Shown here: positions 1-4,570 of the stretch, one piece after another
Layout of the letters: the number at the start of each line of letters is the position of its first letter
Numbering within the stretch: the first letter of the stretch is position 1
Assembly (NCBI GenBank): GCA_029865675.1
Contig: JARXAU010000177.1
Coordinates: forward strand, 1-6,065
Length of the DNA: 6,065 nucleotides
Reading direction: 5' to 3'
Origin: Rhodoferax sp.
GTDB taxonomy: Bacteria > Pseudomonadota > Gammaproteobacteria > Burkholderiales > Burkholderiaceae_C
Translations under genes and position numbers: made by a program
Notes under the pieces: generated by a model
What the model saw: the letters and a program-made list of their open reading frames with translations, nothing else
What the model was told of the DNA's origin: nothing
Database searches by the model: none

Positions 1-1113
1 CAAAAGATTGCGCTCACCGTGGTTGGCCCCGAAGGTCCATTGGCTTCTGGCGTGGTGGACGACTTCCGTGCCCACGGACTGCGCATTTTTGGCCCCACCC
101 AGGCTGCCGCGCAGCTAGAGAGTTCCAAGGCCTTTTCCAAGGCCTTTATGCAGCGCCACGGCATTCCTACTGCGCACTTTGAGGTGTTTTCTGACGCAGC
201 CGCAGCCCACGCCCATCTGGATCGCATCGGCGCACCCATCGTGGTCAAGGCCGATGGCCTGGCCGCTGGCAAAGGCGTGGTCGTGGCCATGACCTTGCCC
301 GAGGCCCACGCCGCTGTGGACTTTATGCTCACCCACGGAGCCTTTGGCAATGCGCCTGCCAGCGGCTAGCCGCGGGTGGTGATCGAAGAATTTTTGACCG
401 GCGAAGAGGCCAGCTTCATGGTGCTGTGCGACGGCAAAAACGTGCTGCCGCTGGCCACCAGCCAAGACCACAAGCGCCTGCAAGACGGCGACGCCGGCCC
501 CAACACCGGCGGCATGGGCGCTTACTCCCCCGCGCCCGTGGTCACCCCGGACGTGCACGCCCGCGCCATGCGCGAAGTGATCCTGCCCACCATCCGGGGC
601 ATGGAAAAAGACGGTATTCCTTTCACCGGCTTTTTGTACGCTGGCCTGATGATCGACGCCCACGGACAGGTCAAAACACTGGAATTCAACTGCCGCATGG
701 GCGACCCAGAAACCCAGCCCATCATGGCGCGCCTGAAAAGCGATTGGGTGGACGTGCTGTGGGCAGCTACCGAGCCGGTGGGCGGCAAGGCACTTGCTGC
801 GATGGAGTTGCAGTGGGACCGGCGCACCGCCTTGGGCGTGGTGCTGGCCGTTGCTGGCTATCCGCATTTGCCGCGCATGGGCGACGCAATTACCGGCATC
901 CCCAAAGAAACGGACGAGGTCGTGGTGTTTCATGCAGGCACCCAGTTTGAAGACGGCGTGCTGAAGACCTCGGGCGGCCGTGTGCTGTGCGTGACCGCAC
1001 TGGCCGACACAGTAAAAGTGGCGCAGATCCGGGCCTACGACGTAGCGCACCAGATTCATTTTGAGGGCCTGCAGTTTCGCAGCGACATCGGTTTACGGGC
1101 TTTGCGGCCTTGA
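1..1113 (+). pseudogene. purD: PurD, phosphoribosylamine-glycine ligase (GAR synthetase), 5'-truncated by the window and interrupted by an in-frame amber codon
   Basis: PurD joins glycine to 5-phosphoribosylamine using ATP, the second step of cytosolic de novo purine synthesis. The gene is open in frame 1 from the window edge; the first codons (QKIALTVVGPEGP) match family residues from about 63, so roughly 62 residues are missing. Visible in order: VGPEGPL near the end of the N-terminal domain, SKAFSKAFMQRHGIP, the ATP-grasp glycine-rich KADGLAAGKGV (bases ~262-294), VVIEEFLTGEEASF, PNTGGMGAYSPAP (~499-537), the signature NCRMGDPETQP (~688-720), and the C-terminal GGRVLCVTAL and DIGLRAL. A TAG at 367-369 splits it into residues before APASG and residues after PRVVIEEF. 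Both halves are in the same frame and the total would be about 432 residues, against 429 in E. coli, so this is a nonsense codon and not a frameshift or deletion. It lies in a length-variable loop. It could be a real mutation or a base-calling/assembly error. A GTG at 376 follows but has no clear ribosome binding site. Confidence 0.
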
Positions 1114-1143
1114 TGTACCTTCCGCCCTGTTTATTCGCAGCGC

Positions 1144-1149
1144 AAGGAG
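1144..1149 (+). promoter_or_regulatory. Ribosome binding site of hemF (AAGGAG)
   Basis: A perfect AAGGAG lies 6 nt before the GTG at 1156 and fixes that codon as the hemF start. It sits in the 42-nt purD-hemF gap, which holds no other clear signal. Confidence 0.85.
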
Positions 1150-1155
1150 CCGATC

Positions 1156-2076
1156 GTGTTTGAAATTGCATCCCCTGAGACGGTCCGACACTACCTGCTT
1201 GACCTTCAATCACGCATTACCGGTGCCGTTGCCGACCTGGACGGTGGAGCCTTTGTGGTTGACGCCTGGGAAAAAGCGCCGGGCGAGATGTTGCAAGGTA
1301 ACGGCATTACCCAAATTCTGGAAAACGGCGCAGTGTTTGAGCGCGCGGGCTGCGGTTTTTCGCATGTGCGCGGGCCGCGCCTGCCGCCCAGCGCCACCCA
1401 GCACCGCCCCGAGCTGTCGGGCGCGCCGTTTGAGGCCATGGGCGTGTCGCTGGTATTCCACCCGCGCAACCCCTATGCGCCCACGGTGCACATGAATGTG
1501 CGCATGCTCGCCGCCAAAAACCCCGAGGGCCAGACCGTGTGCTGGTTTGGCGGCGGCATGGACTTGACGCCCATCTACGGATTTGCCGAAGACGCGGTGC
1601 ATTTCCACCAAAGCTGCAAAGACGCGCTCGCGCCCTTTGGCGAGGACAAATACCCGCGCTTCAAAACCTGGTGCGACGACTACTTCTTCCTCAAACACCG
1701 CAACGAGCCGCGCGGCATAGGCGGCGTGTTTTTTGACGACTTTTCCGAGCTGGGCCAGGAGCGCAGCTTTGCCATGCTGCGCGCGGTGGCGGATGCGTTT
1801 TTGGGCGCCTATATGCCCATTGTGCAGCGGCGCAAGGAAACGGAATACGGCAGCCGCGAGCGCGAGTTCCAGCTCTACCGCCGGGGCCGCTATGTGGAGT
1901 TCAACCTGGTGTGGGACCGCGGCACGCACTTTGGCCTGCAGTCGGGCGGGCGTACCGAGTCGATTCTGCTGTCCATGCCGCCGCTGGCCAGTTGGTCTTA
2001 CCAACATGTGCCCGCCCATGGCACGCCGGAGGCGGCTTTGTACCAAGAGTTTTTGGTGCGCAAGGACTGGGTTTGA
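1156..2076 (+). CDS. hemF: HemF, oxygen-dependent coproporphyrinogen III oxidase
   Basis: HemF oxidatively decarboxylates two propionate side chains of coproporphyrinogen III to give protoporphyrinogen IX, using O2, in the cytosol as a homodimer; it is the aerobic alternative to HemN. The product is 306 residues (E. coli 299) and colinear with the E. coli enzyme with a constant offset of about 6. The family histidines are all present: H102 (SLVFHPRNP), H112 (PTVHMNVR, the expected proton donor), H151 (VHFHQ) and H181 (LKHRNE). Substrate-contact positions S98, N114-R116 and G264-R266 are also kept. The PROSITE-type signature is intact at 170-194 (K-x-W-C, then YFF, HRxE, RGIGG, FFD), as is the C-terminal dimer region (RRGRYVEFNLVWDRGT, then GGRTESI). 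The GTG start has a perfect AAGGAG 6 nt upstream. One local difference from E. coli is AGCGFSHVRG at 64-73 where E. coli has GGVNFSHVHG. The need for oxygen implies an aerobic or facultative host. The gene probably leads the unit that continues into nadD. Confidence 0.97.
   Translation: MFEIASPETVRHYLLDLQSRITGAVADLDGGAFVVDAWEKAPGEMLQGNGITQILENGAVFERAGCGFSHVRGPRLPPSATQHRPELSGAPFEAMGVSLVFHPRNPYAPTVHMNVRMLAAKNPEGQTVCWFGGGMDLTPIYGFAEDAVHFHQSCKDALAPFGEDKYPRFKTWCDDYFFLKHRNEPRGIGGVFFDDFSELGQERSFAMLRAVADAFLGAYMPIVQRRKETEYGSREREFQLYRRGRYVEFNLVWDRGTHFGLQSGGRTESILLSMPPLASWSYQHVPAHGTPEAALYQEFLVRKDWV
2062..2066 (+). promoter_or_regulatory. Ribosome binding site inside the 3' end of hemF that selects a TTG start for nadD
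   Basis: AAGGA lies within the last codons of hemF, 6 nt before the TTG at 2073. No ATG or GTG occurs in the nadD frame between this site and the conserved GVFGGAFDPPH block, so the site decides the start. Confidence 0.7.
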
Positions 2077-2681
2077 CCCAAGTCCCTCAGCGCATAGGCG
2101 TTTTCGGCGGCGCGTTTGATCCGCCCCATCTGGGCCATGTGGCACTGGCACAGGCTGCAGTGGCGCAGTTGGGCTTGAGTCGCTTGCTGGTAGTGCCCAC
2201 CGGACAAGCGGCGCACAAAGAGCAGCCTCTTAGCACTGCGCACCACCGACTGCGTATGTGTGAATTGGCGTTCGCAACGATTTCTGAAGTGCGGGTGGAC
2301 CCGCGCGAAACCCTGCGCAGCGGACCAAGCTACACGGTAGACACGCTGGAAGAGTTGCAGCGCCAACACCCGCAAGCCCAGCTGTTTTTGCTCATCGGCC
2401 AAGACCAGGCGCTGGCGCTGCGCCACTGGCACCGGGCCAGCGCCTTGGCCCAGCTCGCTACAATCTACGTCGCTGCGCGCTCCGAATCTGCGGACAAACC
2501 TAGTCCGATCGCCCCCTCCCACCTGGAAGAATTCGCCCTGCAACGGCTCCGAATGCCGGTCATGCAGCACAGCGCGACCGACATCCGTTACCGGCTAGCT
2601 CACGACCAAGGCGTAGAAACGCTGGTGACGGAAGCTGTTGCGCGCTATATTGCCACCCACCACCTCTACCAATCGCCCTGA
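2073..2681 (+). CDS. nadD: NadD, nicotinate-mononucleotide adenylyltransferase
   Basis: NadD transfers AMP from ATP to nicotinate mononucleotide, giving deamido-NAD and pyrophosphate, in the shared part of NAD synthesis in the cytosol. From the TTG start the product is 202 residues (E. coli about 213). It shows the nucleotidyltransferase fingerprint GGAFDPPHLGH at 12-22, with the catalytic HxGH as H19-L20-G21-H22; HK at 48-49 in the ATP/NaMN loop; SYTVDTL at 86-92; LLIGQDQ at 106-112 followed by W119; and the C-terminal SATDIRYRL (167-175) that corresponds to the family SSTxIR phosphate-binding motif. I chose TTG 2073 because it overlaps the hemF stop as TTGA, has AAGGA 6 nt upstream, and leaves seven residues before the first beta strand, as is usual. 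The frame stays open upstream within hemF to 1911, but that extension would be read from hemF coding sequence and has no family support. The 4-nt overlap suggests translational coupling to hemF. The gene ends in TGATG shared with rsfS, a common partnership. Confidence 0.95.
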   Translation: MTQVPQRIGVFGGAFDPPHLGHVALAQAAVAQLGLSRLLVVPTGQAAHKEQPLSTAHHRLRMCELAFATISEVRVDPRETLRSGPSYTVDTLEELQRQHPQAQLFLLIGQDQALALRHWHRASALAQLATIYVAARSESADKPSPIAPSHLEEFALQRLRMPVMQHSATDIRYRLAHDQGVETLVTEAVARYIATHHLYQSP

Positions 2682-3472
2682 TGACCACTACCTCCGCCTC
2701 CAAAAAAAATGACATCCAAAAACTCCAGCGCGCCATCGTCGATGGCTTGGAGGATGTCAAGGCCCAGGAGATTGTGGTGTTTGATACCGAGCAGTTGTCC
2801 GCTCTGTTTGAGCGCGTCATCGTGGCCTCGGGCACGTCCAACCGCCAAACCAAGGCGCTGGCGTCCAGCGTGAGCGACGCGGTGCGTGAGGCCGGTTTCC
2901 CCAAACCCCGCCTGGAGGGCGAAGCCAACGGCGAATGGATCATCGTGGACTGCGGCCAAGCCGTGGTGCACGTGATGCAACCCAGCTTTCGCGCCTACTA
3001 CAACTTGGAAGAGCTGTGGGGTGAAAAGCCGGTGCGCTTAAAGCTTGGCGTGGCCAAGCCCGACCCAGTGGCCAAGGCGCCAGTTGCCGCCAGCGCGGCC
3101 AAACCCGCCACCACGCTGCGCCGCTCCAACGCCGCCAAGATTGGCGTGGCCGAAGCCTTCCCCTCCCGCGCCCAGGCCGCCAAGACGGCTGCCGCCAACG
3201 CAGCCGCTGCCAAACGTGACGCGGTCAAGGCTGCTTCTGCCAAAGCTGCTTCTGCCAAGGCAACGCCTGCCAAGACCGCAGCGCGCAAAACCGCTGACGG
3301 TAAAACCGCTACTTCCGCAAGCACGCCCATCACCAAAGTGGTGGTGTCTGCGCCCATAGGAGTGGCCAAGAAAGCGGCGCCCGCTAAAAAGGCAGTAGCG
3401 AAGAAAGTCGTGGCCAAGAAACCAGCGCCGGCCAAAAAAGCCGCCGCCAAAAAGTCCGCGCCCCGCGTCTGA
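2681..3472 (+). CDS. rsfS: RsfS, ribosomal silencing factor, with a long Ala/Lys/Pro-rich C-terminal tail
   Basis: RsfS (Iojap/DUF143 family) binds ribosomal protein uL14 on the 50S subunit and blocks joining with 30S, damping translation in starvation or stationary phase. The conserved domain fills residues ~12-116: LQRAIVDGLEDVKAQEI, SGTSNRQ at 50-56, LEGEANGEWIIVDCG at 78-92, VVHVMQ at 95-100, the Y106-Y107 region and LEELWG at 109-114. This matches the whole E. coli protein of 105 residues. About 147 more residues follow (117-263), made mainly of Ala, Lys, Pro, Thr and Ser, with only four acidic residues from 121 onward (D128, E158, D180, D206). The last 35 residues hold six KK pairs. The tail resembles histone H1-like or AlgP-like low-complexity tails and is probably disordered and nucleic-acid binding; this is inference. 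The ATG overlaps the nadD stop by one base (TGATG) and has no strong Shine-Dalgarno, so coupled re-initiation is likely. The gene ends 7 nt before rlmH, its usual partner. Confidence 0.95.
   Translation: MTTTSASKKNDIQKLQRAIVDGLEDVKAQEIVVFDTEQLSALFERVIVASGTSNRQTKALASSVSDAVREAGFPKPRLEGEANGEWIIVDCGQAVVHVMQPSFRAYYNLEELWGEKPVRLKLGVAKPDPVAKAPVAASAAKPATTLRRSNAAKIGVAEAFPSRAQAAKTAAANAAAAKRDAVKAASAKAASAKATPAKTAARKTADGKTATSASTPITKVVVSAPIGVAKKAAPAKKAVAKKVVAKKPAPAKKAAAKKSAPRV
3029..3469 (+). other. Low-complexity Ala/Lys/Pro-rich tail region of rsfS
   Basis: This stretch encodes residues 117-263, downstream of the conserved RsfS domain. It has two parts: a spacer rich in Ala, Thr and Ser with scattered Lys (about 121-228), and a terminal lysine-pair region (229-263) with KK at 230, 236, 241, 246, 252 and 257. 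The reading frame is uninterrupted and the codons are GC-rich like the neighbours, so nothing suggests a frameshift into a wrong frame. The rlmH ribosome binding site follows directly. Confidence 0.85.
3230..3259 (+). repeat. Two tandem 15-bp units in the rsfS tail, each encoding AASAK
   Basis: GCTGCTTCTGCCAAA at 3230-3244 is followed at once by GCTGCTTCTGCCAAG at 3245-3259, a 14/15 match. A third, diverged unit encoding ATPAK follows at 3260-3274. The unit length is a multiple of three, so copy-number change would lengthen or shorten the tail without breaking the frame. Confidence 0.85.
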
Positions 3473-3474
3473 GG
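3471..3474 (+). promoter_or_regulatory. Ribosome binding site of rlmH (GAGG)
   Basis: GAGG overlaps the last bases of the rsfS stop codon and sits 5 nt before the GTG at 3480. It supports that GTG as the rlmH start; the resulting protein has exactly the E. coli length. Confidence 0.6.
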
Positions 3475-3479
3475 CAGCA

Positions 3480-3947
3480 GTGCGGCTGGTCATTGTTGCG
3501 GTAGGCCAGCGCGTGCCCGATTGGGCGCAAACCGCCTGGGACGACTACGCCAAGCGCTTTCCGCATGAGATCAAGATCGAACTCAAGGCCGTCAAAACCG
3601 AGCCACGCGGCTCCAAAACCCTGGACACCTTGTACGCCGCCGAGCGCGCCCGCATTGAGGCGGCCATTCCCAAAGGCGCGCGCGTGGTGGTGCTGGACGA
3701 ACGCGGCACTACGCTGACCACCCTGGCCTTGGCGAGCCGCCTGACCGACTGGCAGCTTCAGGGGGGCGATGTGGCGCTGGTGATTGGCGGGCCAGACGGC
3801 ATTGAACCGGCCTTTCGCCAAGCGGCGCACGAGCGCATTCGCCTCTCGGACCTGACGCTCCCCCACGCTTTTGCGCGGGTCCTGCTGATAGAGCAGTTGT
3901 ACCGCGCCTGGTCGGTCAACGCCAACCATCCTTACCACCGGGAGTGA
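3480..3947 (+). CDS. rlmH: RlmH, 23S rRNA pseudouridine-1915 N3-methyltransferase
   Basis: RlmH is a SPOUT (trefoil-knot) methyltransferase that uses S-adenosylmethionine to methylate N3 of pseudouridine 1915 in helix 69 of 23S rRNA, acting on assembled 70S ribosomes as a homodimer. The product is 155 residues, the same as E. coli RlmH, and aligns end to end: MRLVIVAVGQRVPDW at the start, VVVLDERG at 69-76, the SAM-binding IGGPDG at 102-107, LSDLTLPHAFARVL at 122-135 forming the knot, and the highly conserved end YRAWSVNANHPYHRE at 141-155, whose final YHRE is typical of active enzymes. The start is GTG, 7 nt after the rsfS stop, with GAGG 5 nt upstream. No later start would keep the first beta strand. 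The close placement behind rsfS is conserved across many bacteria and links two large-subunit functions. Confidence 0.97.
   Translation: MRLVIVAVGQRVPDWAQTAWDDYAKRFPHEIKIELKAVKTEPRGSKTLDTLYAAERARIEAAIPKGARVVVLDERGTTLTTLALASRLTDWQLQGGDVALVIGGPDGIEPAFRQAAHERIRLSDLTLPHAFARVLLIEQLYRAWSVNANHPYHRE
3940..3944 (+). promoter_or_regulatory. Ribosome binding site of maf (GGGAG)
   Basis: GGGAG lies in the last codons of rlmH, 10 nt before the GTG at 3955. The spacing is a little long but no better start codon is nearer in this frame. Confidence 0.5.
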
Positions 3948-3954
3948 TCCGCCC

Positions 3955-4566
3955 GTGTCTGCCCCCAATCCCTTTATTTACCTGGCCTCGCAAAGCCCCC
4001 GGCGCAGCCAGTTGCTCGTGCAACTTGGTGTGGAGCACCGCCTGCTGCTTCCCGACGCTAATGAGGACAGCGAGGCGCTGGAAGCCACGTTGCCGCGCGA
4101 GGCGCCGCTGGCCTATGTGCAACGCGTGACCGACCTCAAGCTGCAAGCTGCGCTAGCGCGCTTGCGACGGCGCCAGTTGCCCCTGGCGCCGGTGCTGTGT
4201 TCGGACACCACAGTGGCGCTGGGTCGCGCCATTTTGGGCAAGCCACAAGACGCAGCGGACGCGGCGCGAATGCTGGGCCGCCTGGCTGGGCGCAGCCACC
4301 GGGTGCTGACCGCCATTGCCGTGGGCGACGGCGCACGGGTGGTGCGTGCATGCAGCGTCTCGCGCGTAAAGTTTGCGCCCCTGTCGGCGGACGATATCGC
4401 CGCTTACGTGGCCTCGGGCGAGCCCATGGGCAAGGCCGGGGCCTATGCGGTGCAAGGCATCGCGGCGGCGTTTATTGCGCGCATTGAGGGCAGTTACTCT
4501 GGCATCATGGGCCTGCCTTTGTTTGAGACCGCGCAGGCGCTGCGCGCCTTGGGGGCCTTGGAGTAA
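3955..4566 (+). CDS. maf: Maf family nucleoside triphosphate pyrophosphatase, YhdE type (dTTP/UTP pyrophosphatase)
   Basis: Maf proteins hydrolyse nucleoside triphosphates to monophosphate plus pyrophosphate in the cytosol, clearing non-canonical or modified nucleotides; overexpression of the YhdE type affects septum formation. The product is 203 residues (E. coli YhdE 197). The family hallmark LASQSPRRSQLL is at 10-21 (S14-P15-R16-R17). CSDTTV at 82-87 carries the expected catalytic aspartate D84, LGKP at 94-97 carries K96, and RSHRVLTAIAV at 113-123 follows. The C-terminal half has DDIAAYVASGEP (146-157), GKAGAYAVQG (159-168) and GSYSGIMGLPL (179-189). The match is closer to E. coli YhdE than to YceF, which favours dTTP/UTP as substrates; that assignment is by similarity only. 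The GTG start is 7 nt after rlmH. The maf-rng pair is also adjacent in E. coli (yhdE-rng), which supports the subfamily call. Confidence 0.93.
   Translation: MSAPNPFIYLASQSPRRSQLLVQLGVEHRLLLPDANEDSEALEATLPREAPLAYVQRVTDLKLQAALARLRRRQLPLAPVLCSDTTVALGRAILGKPQDAADAARMLGRLAGRSHRVLTAIAVGDGARVVRACSVSRVKFAPLSADDIAAYVASGEPMGKAGAYAVQGIAAAFIARIEGSYSGIMGLPLFETAQALRALGALE
4560..4563 (+). promoter_or_regulatory. Ribosome binding site of rng (GGAG)
   Basis: GGAG at the end of maf lies 7 nt before the GTG at 4571. The rng frame is open for about 200 nt further upstream within maf, so this site and family length together decide the start. Confidence 0.65.
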
Positions 4567-4570
4567 ACCC

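Noticed and set aside
367..369. TAG in purD as pyrrolysine or a genome-wide sense codon
   Set aside because: PurD has no known pyrrolysine, no pyl genes are seen, and rng uses TAG as its stop exactly at the family's normal end.
426..950. Arg-rich plus-strand frame overlapping purD
   Set aside because: It is the +1-type frame of purD with composition typical of GC-rich out-of-frame reading and no family resemblance.
115..1059. 314-codon minus-strand open frame opposite purD
   Set aside because: The plus strand encodes all PurD motifs here; the antisense product has no recognisable domain and no ribosome binding site evidence.
376..1113. Re-initiated, shortened PurD from GTG 376 or ATG 418
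   Set aside because: No convincing ribosome binding site precedes the GTG, and the product would lack the N-terminal domain and the glycine-rich ATP loop, so it could not be a functional GAR synthetase.
1110..1136. Possible promoter before hemF (TTGATG, 15 nt, TTATTC)
   Set aside because: Spacing is short and the -10 box is poor. It overlaps the purD stop and could easily arise by chance, so I do not list it.
1210..2151. 313-codon minus-strand open frame opposite hemF and the start of nadD
   Set aside because: It is a shadow of a well-conserved HemF; no motif is visible, and its composition is typical of antisense reading of GC-rich codons.
2998..3450. Minus-strand frame encoding hydrophobic FLAGAAFLAT-like repeats opposite the rsfS tail, at first sight membrane-like
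   Set aside because: The pattern is simply the reverse complement of AAK/PAKK codons. The plus frame continues unbroken from the conserved RsfS domain, so that is the real reading.
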